A stretch of 13,955 bases of DNA from Clostridiales bacterium (lineage in GTDB: Bacteria > Bacillota > Clostridia > Christensenellales > Aristaeellaceae), in the NCBI GenBank assembly GCA_004557805.1, contig SFFS01000055.1, forward strand, positions 1 through 13,955, in the 5' to 3' direction. This document shows positions 1 through 6,850 of this stretch, piece after piece. Within the stretch, counting starts at the first letter, position 1, and every line of letters starts with the position of its first letter. The notes beneath the pieces are model-generated. The model saw nothing but the letters and a program-made list of their open reading frames with translations, was not told the origin of the DNA and ran no database searches. The translations under genes and the position numbers were made by a program.

Positions 1-128
1 CCCTTTGCGGAGCACTTCGTGCTGTCCTCAAGGGCTAGTCGTCGCTTCGCTCCTCCCTCCGGAAATTCCGCAGAATTTCAGAAGGCGGGTCCTCTCCATT
101 GAAAAACGTTAGTTTTTCGATGGCCTGA
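1..128. other. Hairpin-rich non-coding segment at left edge
   Basis: No gene is visible here. Several inverted repeats follow one another. CCCTT (1-5) pairs with AAGGG (30-34) around AGCAC-TTC-GTGCT (11-23). An imperfect hairpin with arms GAAATTC and GAATTTC and a CGCA loop spans 56-85. A 12-bp stem with one G-T pair spans 96-123 around the loop GTTA. The hairpins lie head to tail just before the terminator at 129-154, so this may be the 3' part of a structured RNA or an untranslated region of a + strand gene left of the window. It could equally be a dispersed palindromic repeat. I do not recognise an RNA family. Confidence 0.4.
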
Positions 129-154
129 ACGGCGCGATAACTCGCGCCGTTTTT
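129..154 (+). terminator. Intrinsic terminator, + strand
   Basis: A perfect 8-bp GC-rich stem (ACGGCGCG at 129-136, CGCGCCGT at 143-150) with a 6-nt loop is followed directly by TTTT. It points rightward, so it ends a transcript entering from the left of the window. The opposite strand lacks a U-tract, so it is unlikely to serve the minus-strand gene beside it. Confidence 0.8.
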
Positions 155-170
155 GTGTGCTTCCGCCGTT

Positions 171-689
171 TCAGGGCTGCTCCTGCGCATGCTTTTCTTC
201 GCTTTGCTCCGCCATCCTTTTTTCCATCGCCGCCTGCTTGGCCAGAATGGCGTTTACCTTGTCGTAAAGGTCTTCGATCATGATTTCGGTTTTCAGGTTG
301 ACCTTGTAATCGTTTTCGGCGCGGCGGCGGTCCTTTTCCTCCTGCCGGTTCTGGCTCATCATGATGAGCGGCGCCTGAATGGCCGCAACGCAGGACAACA
401 CCAGATTCAGCAGAATGAACGGATACGGGTCGAACGCCCTGGCGGCAAGCGCCGCGTTAACGATCATCCACAGGATCAGCACGCCCGTAAACGAGAAGAT
501 GAACGCCCAGCTGCCTGCAAATCTGGCGATAGCGTCCGCCGCCCGCTGTCCAAGCGTATATTTTTCCTTTTCTTCCGCAGGGTTCACGGAAACCCGGCTG
601 TCCGCCAGCAGCGCCAGCACCTCTTCATCCGTCATATCGTGCCGAATATCCTTCAGCACTTCTCGAAGCAATTTCCGGTTTTCTTTCAT
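171..689 (-). CDS. DUF1003 family membrane protein
   Basis: A 172-residue protein matching the DUF1003 family (PF06210), whose function is not established. A charged N-terminus (about 1-50) precedes two hydrophobic segments (about 60-83 and 92-112). The second is a family-typical stretch ending in QAPLIMMSQNRQEEKDR, followed by the usual charged DRRRAENDYKVN run. A helical tail (about 130-172), likely coiled coil, carries the conserved EIMIEDLYDKV-type sequence. The length is normal for the family. The ATG start is supported by AGGA eight bases upstream. It lies 97 bases downstream of the yyaL-like gene, with a possible promoter of its own. The family assignment is firm from motif order; any physiological role would be a guess. 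Confidence 0.88.
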   Translation of the reverse strand: MKENRKLLREVLKDIRHDMTDEEVLALLADSRVSVNPAEEKEKYTLGQRAADAIARFAGSWAFIFSFTGVLILWMIVNAALAARAFDPYPFILLNLVLSCVAAIQAPLIMMSQNRQEEKDRRRAENDYKVNLKTEIMIEDLYDKVNAILAKQAAMEKRMAEQSEEKHAQEQP

Positions 690-736
690 TCGTCGCGTCC
701 TCTCCTTCGTATCGCTGCGCGGGATAGCCGATCCCT

Positions 737-765
737 ATTTTACACCGCTGCGCGGAACGTGTACA
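737..765 (-). promoter_or_regulatory. Possible sigma-A promoter for the DUF1003 gene
   Basis: Read on the minus strand, TGTACA (760-765) lies 17 bases before TAAAAT (737-742). The -10 is good (5 of 6) and the -35 is moderate (4 of 6). It sits in the gap between the yyaL-like stop and the DUF1003 start, leaving a leader of about 40 bases. No terminator is seen in the gap, so read-through from the yyaL-like gene is also possible. Confidence 0.5.
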
Positions 766-786
766 GTGAGTTTTTTCTCTTTCCAT

Positions 787-2643
787 CTATATTTTTCCCA
801 GCGCGTTTTCCATCTCGCGCAAATGCTGGCGCGCGCCCTCCCCGTCCGCATAGATCCAGCGGCTCCCGAACGGCCCCGGCTGCGCCGCCTTTCTGAACAG
901 CAGCGGCGTATAACGCCCATGCAGCGCCGCCAGCAGCGCTTCGTTTTCCGCCGCGCTTGCGCGGCATTCTAGCAAACGGGCTGAATACAGCAGCGGCATG
1001 GCGGCCAGCAGCGCAGCCGCGTGTTCCTGCGGCGCTTCGGCCAGCATTGGCGCAAGAAAGGCCAGCTGCTTTTGCGCTGCGTCGCGCCAGCCTCCGCCTA
1101 CGTCGAGAGCCGCGAGCGCCGCAAGCGCCTCCAGCGCGGCGGCGTTTCCGGAAGGCAGCGCGCCGTCGTACGTCTCGACGGGCCGCACGAACAGCTTTTC
1201 CGCGCCGCCCGGCGTCATGCGAAAGCCAGGCTCCTGCCGCGCCGAAAAGCGCGTCAGCATCGTGCGGGCAAGCGTCACGGCCCAGTCGAGCCACGCGCCG
1301 TCGAGCGTGCTCTGATACAGCGCCAGCGCGGCGTTTACGGTCTGCGCAGTATCGTCGAGAAAGCCGTAGTTCTCGCCTGCGCACACGGAAATCGTTTCGT
1401 CAGGGAGCGTCATTCTTTCGCGCAGGAACGCGCCCGCGGCAATCGCCGCGTCCCGGTAAAGCGCGCGGCCGGTCGCGTCCCATGCGCGGCACAGCGCCTG
1501 CACGGCCAGCGCGTTTTGCGCGGCGAGGATTTTTTCATCGCGCAAAAGCGCGTTTTTTTCTTTCCGCCACCTCCAGACTCTTTCGCACAGCGCCAGCATG
1601 CGCGGCGTTTCAATGCCGTCGTGTCCCTGACGTGAAGGCATGGTCTTTTCGGTGATGCCGTAATAGATGCAGAACGCGTCGCCGTCCGCGTCGCCCAGCA
1701 GGCGCAGCATATCGGCGCGCGCCAGTTCGAACGCGTCCGCGCCTTCCGGCTCCCACTGCGCGGCGTAAAACGCGCCGCAGGGGGCGCGCATTTCGCGCAG
1801 CATCCACGCAAGCGTCCGTTCCGCCGCAACCAGAAACGTCGGCTCGTGCGAAACGAGCCATACCTCGATGCACGCATCCGCGAACAGCGCGTTGTCGCCA
1901 AGCATCTTTTCCTTTTCCGGCACGCGCCACGCGGGATCAAGCGCGTAGCGCAGCACGCCGCCGCCCACATGATCGAAAATCGCGCCGCCGCACTGGCCGC
2001 GCAGCGTTTCCAGCGCCATTCCAAGCGCCGCCTCGTCGCCTCCGACCGCGCCGCAGCGCGCCAGCAGCTTCACGCTCAGCGGCATGGGAAACTTCGGCGG
2101 CGCGCCGAATCCGCCGAAACGCGCGTCAAACCGCTCCTCCATGCGCTGCCGGAAGAGCGGATACAGCTCCTTCCCCGCCGCCCCCGTCTGCGCAAAACGA
2201 AACCGCGCCCGCGCCGTTTCAACGTTTCTGCGTGCAAGCGCGTCCAGCTTTTCGCGGGAATGCTCCCACATGTCGGCGGCTTCGCGCAGCGCTTCCAGCA
2301 GCTGCTCCGCCGGAAGATAGCCCAACGTCCAGAACGGCATCCGGCCGGGCGTCAGCAGCGCCGTCAGCGGCCAGCCGGCGCTCGCCTTTTCCGCGCTCTG
2401 CGCGGCAAAATACGCCGCATCGACGTCCGGGCGCAGATCTCGGTCGACCGCAACGCAGATGAACCGCCGGCTCAGCAGCTCCGTCAGCTGCGGACTGCTG
2501 CGGATTTCGCGCCACTGCCGCTCGCACCAGCGGCACGCGGAAAAGCCGGCCGTCAGAAAGACCGGCCGGTTTTCGCGGCGCGCCAGTTCGAAGGCTTCGC
2601 CGCCCCATTCGTGCCAGAAAACGGTTTCGCTTTTCGCCGTCAT
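787..2643 (-). CDS. Thioredoxin-domain protein, YyaL/DUF255 (SSP411-like) family
   Basis: A 618-residue protein of the YyaL/spermatogenesis-associated protein 20 family: an N-terminal thioredoxin-like DUF255 domain (about 1-160) followed by an alpha/alpha-barrel region. Visible landmarks are C37-R-W-C40, VAVDRDLRPDVDAAYF, GWPLTALLTPGRMPFW, FGGFGAPPKFP, and DHVGGGVLRYALD followed by VPEKEKMLGDNALFADA. It is somewhat shorter than typical members (about 680). Two family-typical signatures are altered: CHWCH is CRWCE, and PHFEKMLYDNA has lost its histidine and phenylalanine (PEKEKMLGDNA). The protein may therefore be functionally diverged. The biochemical role of bacterial members is poorly defined. 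The ATG start has GGGGGA nine bases upstream. That site lies in a hairpin arm (see 2652-2696). Confidence 0.9.
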   Translation of the reverse strand: MTAKSETVFWHEWGGEAFELARRENRPVFLTAGFSACRWCERQWREIRSSPQLTELLSRRFICVAVDRDLRPDVDAAYFAAQSAEKASAGWPLTALLTPGRMPFWTLGYLPAEQLLEALREAADMWEHSREKLDALARRNVETARARFRFAQTGAAGKELYPLFRQRMEERFDARFGGFGAPPKFPMPLSVKLLARCGAVGGDEAALGMALETLRGQCGGAIFDHVGGGVLRYALDPAWRVPEKEKMLGDNALFADACIEVWLVSHEPTFLVAAERTLAWMLREMRAPCGAFYAAQWEPEGADAFELARADMLRLLGDADGDAFCIYYGITEKTMPSRQGHDGIETPRMLALCERVWRWRKEKNALLRDEKILAAQNALAVQALCRAWDATGRALYRDAAIAAGAFLRERMTLPDETISVCAGENYGFLDDTAQTVNAALALYQSTLDGAWLDWAVTLARTMLTRFSARQEPGFRMTPGGAEKLFVRPVETYDGALPSGNAAALEALAALAALDVGGGWRDAAQKQLAFLAPMLAEAPQEHAAALLAAMPLLYSARLLECRASAAENEALLAALHGRYTPLLFRKAAQPGPFGSRWIYADGEGARQHLREMENALGKI

Positions 2644-2651
2644 AAACCAAA

Positions 2652-2696
2652 ATCCCCCGCAAGGCTTTTCCGTGTATTCTCTGCCCTGCGGAGGAT
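2652..2696 (-). promoter_or_regulatory. Hairpin between phosphatase and yyaL-like genes, covering the SD
   Basis: On the minus-strand RNA, arm ATCCTCCGCAGGG (2684-2696) pairs over 13 positions with CCTTGCGGGGGAT (2652-2664), two pairs being G-U. The + strand version has two mismatches, so the structure favours the minus-strand transcript. The 3' arm includes GGGGGA, the likely Shine-Dalgarno of the yyaL-like gene, and is followed by TTTTGGTTT. It could be a weak terminator after the phosphatase gene or an RBS-occluding stem. Confidence 0.5.
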
Positions 2697-2715
2697 TTTT
2701 ATCCGTATGGTTCCG

Positions 2716-3420
2716 TTATTCCGTGTACATTTTTTGCAGCGCTTCGCGCTCGCTTCGTCCGAACCCCAGCCGTTCGCTCCAGAACGTTTCAAACCCGCCC
2801 TGCGCGCGCAGGAACGCGTCGAGGTATCTTTCGTCGGCGATCATATACGACCAGAGAATCTCGCGCTCGAGCGCCGTCATCCCCTCGCCCATGCGCGCGT
2901 AATCGCAGCGGTTCATCTCCTCGAGCCGCCCGTTCGCCAGCAGATAATCGCGGCGAATCGCCTCCTTCGGAACGCCCAGCGCCTGCAGAATCACGGCGGT
3001 GTATACGCCCGTCCTGTCCTTGCCCTGACAGCAGAAATACAGCGTCGGCTTTTTTTCCTCCAGCAGCATCTCGAAAAAGCGGCGCATCGGCTCGCGGTGC
3101 GTCTCGGGAAAGCCCGCATAGCGCGCGGTCATCTCGTCGCCGGGCATGCCGCGGCGCAGGATCAGCCCGGGCAGCATCGGCGAAAGGCGGCGCATCGAAG
3201 CGACCTCGCCGCACAGCGCCAGATATTCCGTGCCCGCAATTACCGGCGCGGGCATGCGGCCGCGCTCCATGGGCGAGCGCAGATCGAGCCTGCGCGCAAC
3301 ATGATACCGCTCCGCCGTCTCGGGCGTATCATCCCACTGGCATGCGCGCAGCAGCGCGCCCGAAACAATCCGTCTTCCATTCGCCGTTTTCAGTCCGCCC
3401 AGATCGTGCAGGTTTACCAT
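2716..3420 (-). CDS. Tyrosine-protein phosphatase (Y_phosphatase3 / IphP-like)
   Basis: A cysteine-dependent phosphatase of the PF13350 type. N-terminal VNLHDLGGLKTANGRRIVSG corresponds to the family's NFRDLGGY..DGR..G motif. DLRSPMERGRMP (about 45-57) is the DLRS..E motif, and the active-site loop is C130-C-Q-G-K-D-R136-T-G (CX5R). The usual histidine before the nucleophilic cysteine is phenylalanine, and the next residue is a second cysteine. I place the start at the ATG at 3420 (234 residues): it begins just before the DLGG motif and has GGAAGGA upstream. ATGs at 3450 and 3471 would add 10 or 17 residues, but an extended -10 overlaps the 3471 start. The in vivo substrate, phosphotyrosine or a phosphoinositide, cannot be told from sequence. 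It is divergent from ccsA and 72 bases upstream of the yyaL-like gene. Confidence 0.87.
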   Translation of the reverse strand: MVNLHDLGGLKTANGRRIVSGALLRACQWDDTPETAERYHVARRLDLRSPMERGRMPAPVIAGTEYLALCGEVASMRRLSPMLPGLILRRGMPGDEMTARYAGFPETHREPMRRFFEMLLEEKKPTLYFCCQGKDRTGVYTAVILQALGVPKEAIRRDYLLANGRLEEMNRCDYARMGEGMTALEREILWSYMIADERYLDAFLRAQGGFETFWSERLGFGRSEREALQKMYTE

Positions 3421-3461
3421 GCTCTCGCTTTTCCTTCCGTATCCGTTCATCGTTTGTTCAT

Positions 3462-3470
3462 ATTCTATCA
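3462..3470 (-). promoter_or_regulatory. Possible extended -10 for the phosphatase gene
   Basis: TGATAGAAT on the minus strand fits the extended -10 pattern TGN-TANAAT. No good -35 is seen 16-18 bases upstream. If used, transcription starts near 3455, so the upstream ATG at 3471 could not be the start codon. Confidence 0.4.
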
Positions 3471-3552
3471 TGTTCCGGCAAAGAAAACCATCTTTAATTT
3501 GTCCGGCAACTTACACAATTCCACAAATCCGCGCAAAAAAATATCAATTCGC

Positions 3553-3581
3553 TTGAGATTCACTCCGCTAACCTGTATAAT
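3553..3581 (+). promoter_or_regulatory. Sigma-A promoter of the ccsA-mobB-DUF364 unit
   Basis: TTGAGA (3553-3558), a 17-base spacer and a perfect TATAAT (3576-3581). Transcription would begin near 3588, giving a leader of about 25 bases before the TTG start at 3613 with its AGGGAGGT ribosome binding site (3597-3604). Confidence 0.85.
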
Positions 3582-3612
3582 GGATATGATATTTACAGGG
3601 AGGTATGTTTCG

Positions 3613-4419
3613 TTGAATACGCTCATGAACATCGTTTTCTTCGCTTCCATCGTGCTGTATTTCGTTTCCTCCGTGCTGCTTTTCTCCGGCTCCGTGTTTA
3701 AAAAGCAGACGCTGCTCAAGCTCGCCTGGATCGGCACGCTGACCGGCTTCGCCGTACATACGGCGTACGCGGTGATGCGCGGCGTCGTCGCCGGCCGCAT
3801 CCCGATGAGCAATCAGTTCGAATTTGCAACGATGATGGCCTGGGGCTGCGTGCTGCTGGGCGTGATCCTGCGCGTGCGCCTGAAGGCCGACTGGATCCTC
3901 TCCATCGCCGTCCCCATCGCGTTCATCGTGCAATCCTACGCCGCGCTTCAGCCGCGCGATATCAACGAACTGATGCCCGCGCTGCGCAGCGCGTGGTTCG
4001 CGCTGCATATCGGCACGGCCGTGTTTTCCTATGCGTCGTTCGCGCTGGCGGGCTGCATCGGCGTGAAGTATCTCGTCTCCGCGAAAAAGGGCGGCGAAAC
4101 CGCCGCTTCCGAGCATCTCGATCAGCTCGACCGCCTCGCCTACAAGCTCATCGCGTTCGGCTTCCTCATGCTGACCATCGTCATCCTGTCCGGCTGCGTC
4201 TGGGCGGAGCAGGCGTGGAGCACCTTCTGGAGCTGGGATCCGAAGGAAACCTGGGCGCTGATCACGTGGATCATCTACGCCATTTTCCTCCATCAGCGGC
4301 TGCGCAAGAGCTGGCGCGGCAAGCGCATGGCGTGGTTCGCCATCATCGCTTTCATCTGCGTGCTGTTCACCTTCGCGGGCGTAAACACGCTCCTGCCCGG
4401 CCTGCACGCCTACGCCTGA
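3613..4419 (+). CDS. ccsA: Cytochrome c assembly protein, CcsA/ResC family
   Basis: A polytopic membrane protein of the CcsA/ResC/CcmC heme-handling family, which delivers heme to apocytochrome c with ResB/Ccs1 (system II). The tryptophan-rich WD signature is clear: W202 and F-W-S-W-D-P-K-E (205-212). Conserved-type histidines are H132 (in ALHIGTAVFSYASF), H227 (after the WD loop) and H265 in the C-terminal GVNTLLPGLHAY. There are about eight hydrophobic segments, and 268 residues is within the family range. The start is taken as TTG at 3613 because AGGGAGGT ends 8 bases before it and the promoter ends at 3581. The frame is open far upstream, but that part is antisense to other genes. No ResB/Ccs1 partner or cytochrome is in the window. 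It is followed 13 bases later by mobB. Confidence 0.9.
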   Translation: MNTLMNIVFFASIVLYFVSSVLLFSGSVFKKQTLLKLAWIGTLTGFAVHTAYAVMRGVVAGRIPMSNQFEFATMMAWGCVLLGVILRVRLKADWILSIAVPIAFIVQSYAALQPRDINELMPALRSAWFALHIGTAVFSYASFALAGCIGVKYLVSAKKGGETAASEHLDQLDRLAYKLIAFGFLMLTIVILSGCVWAEQAWSTFWSWDPKETWALITWIIYAIFLHQRLRKSWRGKRMAWFAIIAFICVLFTFAGVNTLLPGLHAYA

Positions 4420-4432
4420 CGGGGAAGGCGCA

Positions 4433-4930
4433 ATGAGCAGCATTCCCGTTTATACGTTCGTCGCATGGTCCGGCACGGGCAAGACGACGTTCCTGGAAAA
4501 GCTGGTGGCCGAGCTGAAAGCGCGCGGCCTGCGCGTGGCGACGATCAAACACGACGCGCACGACTGCTTTGAGGTGGACAAACCCGGAAAAGACAGCTGG
4601 CGCATGACACAGGCGGGCGCGGATATCGCCGTCATCATGTCCGACACGCACAGCGCCATGATGGAAAACCGGCCGGTATCGCTCGACGCAATGATCGCGC
4701 GCATTCACGACGTCGACGTTATTCTCACCGAGGGATACACGCCCGGCCCGTGGCCGAAAATCGGCATCCGCCGCGCCGCTACAGGCAAAGATTTCCGCTT
4801 CCCGGCGGAGGAATGCCTGGCCGTCATATCCGATACCCCGGTGGAGGCCGCTGTGCCTACGTTCGCGCTGGGCGACGCACGCAGCATGGCCGATTTCCTG
4901 CTGGCCGATATGAAAAAGCGGCAGGGCTGA
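4433..4930 (+). CDS. mobB: Molybdopterin-guanine dinucleotide biosynthesis protein MobB
   Basis: A 165-residue P-loop protein of the MobB family, a GTP-binding accessory of molybdenum cofactor guanylylation that acts with MobA in the cytoplasm. The Walker A is AWSGTGKTT (11-19; the first glycine is alanine). The MobB-specific stretch RVATIKHDAH..FEVDKPGKDSWRMTQAGAD follows, then VDVILTEGY. Full length for the family. The ATG start is preceded by GGGGAAGG. It begins 13 bases after ccsA and belongs to the same transcript. No mobA or molybdoenzyme gene is present in the window, so its client is unknown. The identification is strong from the Walker A and KHD motifs together. Confidence 0.93.
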   Translation: MSSIPVYTFVAWSGTGKTTFLEKLVAELKARGLRVATIKHDAHDCFEVDKPGKDSWRMTQAGADIAVIMSDTHSAMMENRPVSLDAMIARIHDVDVILTEGYTPGPWPKIGIRRAATGKDFRFPAEECLAVISDTPVEAAVPTFALGDARSMADFLLADMKKRQG

Positions 4931-4938
4931 ATTTTTTC

Positions 4939-4955
4939 GCCGCGCAGCGCGCGGC
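4939..4955 (+). repeat. T-tract followed by a perfect GC palindrome
   Basis: Six Ts (4932-4937), one C and then a 7-bp perfect stem, GCCGCGC-AGC-GCGCGGC. The T-tract lies 5' of the stem, so neither strand makes an intrinsic terminator. A very similar element (T6 then GCCGCGC-AGG-GCGCGGC) occurs on the minus strand at 12788-12810. It lies in the mobB to DUF364 gap and may affect relative expression or be a REP-like dispersed palindrome. Confidence 0.5.
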
Positions 4956-4983
4956 CAAATACCGTATCCGTAAGGGGAATTTG

Positions 4984-5715
4984 ATGGACTTGAGTTACAT
5001 TTATACGCTGCTGTCCGGCGGCGTTTCCGACAAACTGACCGTTAAGCGCATCGTGCGCGGCCTGCAATGGACGGCCGCCGAGCTTTCCGACGGCAGCATG
5101 GGAATCGCCATGCGCTACCCCTCCGAGACCATTCCACGCATGCACAACGACACGCTCGTCGGCCTTTCCGCGCGCGAGGCTGCCGAAGCGGTGCTCTCGT
5201 GGAACCAGGAGGAATCGAGCGAGGCCATGGCCGTCATCAACGCCTGGTACAACGCGCCTTCCCGCGTTCCCGTCCGCGCGCAGAAATACCCCTATACCGA
5301 CGCCTGCACGGCCGGTTTCGACACGTGCGGCAAGACGATCGGGCTGGTAGGTCATCTGCGGCTGGGCGACGACGTGCTGGCGCACGCGAAGCAGGTTTAT
5401 ATCCTCGAACGCAAGCCGCAGCCTGGCGATTATCCCGATCCTGCCTGCGATTTTCTGCTGCCCCGGTGCGACGTGGCGCTCATCACCGGCAGCGCGTTTT
5501 CAAACAAGACCATGCCGCATCTGCTCTCGCTGTGCGGCGGCGCAAAGGTGATCGTCGTGGGTCCCTCCACGCCGCTGTGCCCCGCGCTGCTCGATTGCGG
5601 CGTAGACAGGCTGTGCGGCCTATCCGTGCGCAGCGACGAAGCGGTGCTGACCGCCATTGCCGAGCGCGCCGAAACCGGCTATCGCTACGGCGACGCGTTC
5701 CGGCTGGAAAAATAA
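4984..5715 (+). CDS. DUF4213/DUF364 protein, putative metal-chelation domain
   Basis: A 243-residue protein with an N-terminal DUF4213-like region (about 1-90) and a C-terminal DUF364 Rossmann-like region (about 105-235; PF04016, described as a putative heavy-metal chelation domain). Recognisable family features are KTIGLVGHL, VYILERKPQPGDYPD, DVALITGSAFSNKT and the GPSTPLCP loop. The N-terminal part has several exposed cysteines and histidines, but no ligand set can be assigned by eye. The ATG at 4984 has AAGGGGA upstream. It is the last gene of the ccsA-mobB unit, 53 bases after mobB, and is closed by a strong terminator. Genes of this family are often reported near metal transport or cofactor genes, which agrees with mobB next door. 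The function is inferred only. Confidence 0.85.
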   Translation: MDLSYIYTLLSGGVSDKLTVKRIVRGLQWTAAELSDGSMGIAMRYPSETIPRMHNDTLVGLSAREAAEAVLSWNQEESSEAMAVINAWYNAPSRVPVRAQKYPYTDACTAGFDTCGKTIGLVGHLRLGDDVLAHAKQVYILERKPQPGDYPDPACDFLLPRCDVALITGSAFSNKTMPHLLSLCGGAKVIVVGPSTPLCPALLDCGVDRLCGLSVRSDEAVLTAIAERAETGYRYGDAFRLEK

Positions 5716-5735
5716 GGGCGCGCGTGTTCAAAATG

Positions 5736-5772
5736 AAAACCATCCGCATGAGCAATCATGCGGATGGTTTTT
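5736..5772 (+). terminator. Strong, probably bidirectional terminator
   Basis: A perfect 16-bp stem (5736-5751 with 5756-5771) closes on a GCAA tetraloop and is followed by Ts on the + strand. On the minus strand the stem is followed by CATTTT after its own T-run, so it can also end the convergent transcript of the CmpB-like gene. It closes the ccsA-mobB-DUF364 unit. Confidence 0.9.
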
Positions 5773-5906
5773 GCTTCTCTGGAAAGTTTTTACCGGGCCG
5801 GCGGACGGAAAGAGCAAGCCCCTGCCGCCCGCACGACCGTTCGCACGGATGTTTCTGCTTCTCCCGACACATACGCCGTCGGAACGCCCCGCCCGTTTCC
5901 GTTGGC

Positions 5907-6707
5907 TCAGCGTTTTCCGGCCTTATGCTCCACCCTGAGCTTTTTCATTTCCATTCGGATGCGCGCCTCGCGCTGCTCGCTTTCTTCGCGAATCGCCTGC
6001 TCCTTGCGGCGAATCTCCGCGCGCACAGCCTCGCTGCGCTCGCGCAGCTGCTGAATCAGCCTGCGGTTATAGATGCGCGCATACGGGAACGCCGACAGCA
6101 TGCGGCGCACAAGCGCGCCCTGCTCGGCCAGCTTTTCGCGCACGCCGCGCGTAATGGCCTCGGTGCTGTCGCCCGCCGTGTCTTCAGCCGTTTTGCGAAT
6201 CTTGCCCAGAATGGTCGTGGATATAACGGCGTCGCTGACGATCAGCGCGAACAGCACGCCGCTGACAATATCCAGCGCCAGCTGCGGAATGCCTTCAAAC
6301 AGCCCGAACAGAAACGGCTTGACCAGATAGATCATCACCAGCCCCAGCAATCCGAACGGAATCAGCGTGTTCGCGCAGACGCGGCCGTTGATGTTGAAGC
6401 GACGCTTGCTGTAATCCCACCAGCGGGCGTGAAACAGCTTCTCCATCACATAGCTCGTCACGTATTCCAACGTGCCGCACAGCACCATCGCCATGATAAA
6501 CACAAGCGCGGGCTGCTCGGAAATCGGCGAAAGCACAGCCGTAATCAGCACCGAACCGAAGCCGTAGATCGGGCAGTACGGCCCGATGAGCATTCCGCGG
6601 TTGATGAACCGCTTGAACTCAAACAGCTTGCACGTCACTTCCATCATCCATCCGAGCACGGCGCTGATGAAAAAGAGCAAAAAATAGTATTCCAGCTGCG
6701 TCCTCAT
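5907..6707 (-). CDS. CmpB-like membrane protein (putative ABC-transporter type IV, PF06541)
   Basis: A membrane protein of the ABC_trans_CmpB family, common in clostridia and of unproven function. The N-terminal half holds about four to five hydrophobic segments with the family signature: LGWMMEV in the first helix, then RFINRGMLIGPYCPIYGFGS, and later LEYVTSYVMEKLF..RWWDYS. The C-terminal 65-70 residues are highly charged and probably a cytoplasmic coiled coil. I use the ATG at 6707 (266 residues), which opens just before the first helix. A GTG at 6719 would add MLSQ, but GGGGGAG lies only one base from it, whereas it is 13 bases from the ATG (long but usable). It is a single-gene unit with its own promoter. 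Confidence 0.82.
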   Translation of the reverse strand: MRTQLEYYFLLFFISAVLGWMMEVTCKLFEFKRFINRGMLIGPYCPIYGFGSVLITAVLSPISEQPALVFIMAMVLCGTLEYVTSYVMEKLFHARWWDYSKRRFNINGRVCANTLIPFGLLGLVMIYLVKPFLFGLFEGIPQLALDIVSGVLFALIVSDAVISTTILGKIRKTAEDTAGDSTEAITRGVREKLAEQGALVRRMLSAFPYARIYNRRLIQQLRERSEAVRAEIRRKEQAIREESEQREARIRMEMKKLRVEHKAGKR

Positions 6708-6743
6708 TTGTGAAAGCACTCTCCCCCGTCGATTGATGAGGCG

Positions 6744-6772
6744 ATTATAACATATTGCGCGGCGGTTGCCAA
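6744..6772 (-). promoter_or_regulatory. Sigma-A promoter of the CmpB-like gene
   Basis: On the minus strand TTGGCA (6767-6772), a 17-base spacer and TATAAT (6744-6749), with TGT directly before the -10 giving an extended -10. The predicted start of transcription near 6737 leaves a leader of about 30 bases. Confidence 0.88.
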
Positions 6773-6805
6773 CCGGACTCTTTCGGATGCAGTGCGGGGC
6801 GGAAT

Positions 6806-6834
6806 ATAAAAAAAGCGGCGCTTGCGCCGCTTAA
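6806..6834 (-). terminator. Intrinsic terminator after the sodium symporter gene
   Basis: An 8-bp GC stem (AAGCGGCG with CGCCGCTT, 6813-6832) and 4-base loop, followed on the minus strand by seven Ts. It sits 17 bases after the symporter stop codon. Confidence 0.9.
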
Positions 6835-6850
6835 AAATCGTCTCCCCGCT

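Noticed and set aside
1846..3612. Long N-terminal extension of the ccsA frame (open back to 1846)
   Set aside because: It runs antisense through the yyaL-like and phosphatase genes, is arginine-rich and lacks any domain; promoter and RBS put the start at 3613.
5067..6713. Long + strand open frame overlapping DUF364 and antisense to the CmpB-like gene
   Set aside because: It has an R/H/A-rich composition typical of an alternative frame, crosses a strong terminator at 5736-5772 and opposes a gene with clear motifs.
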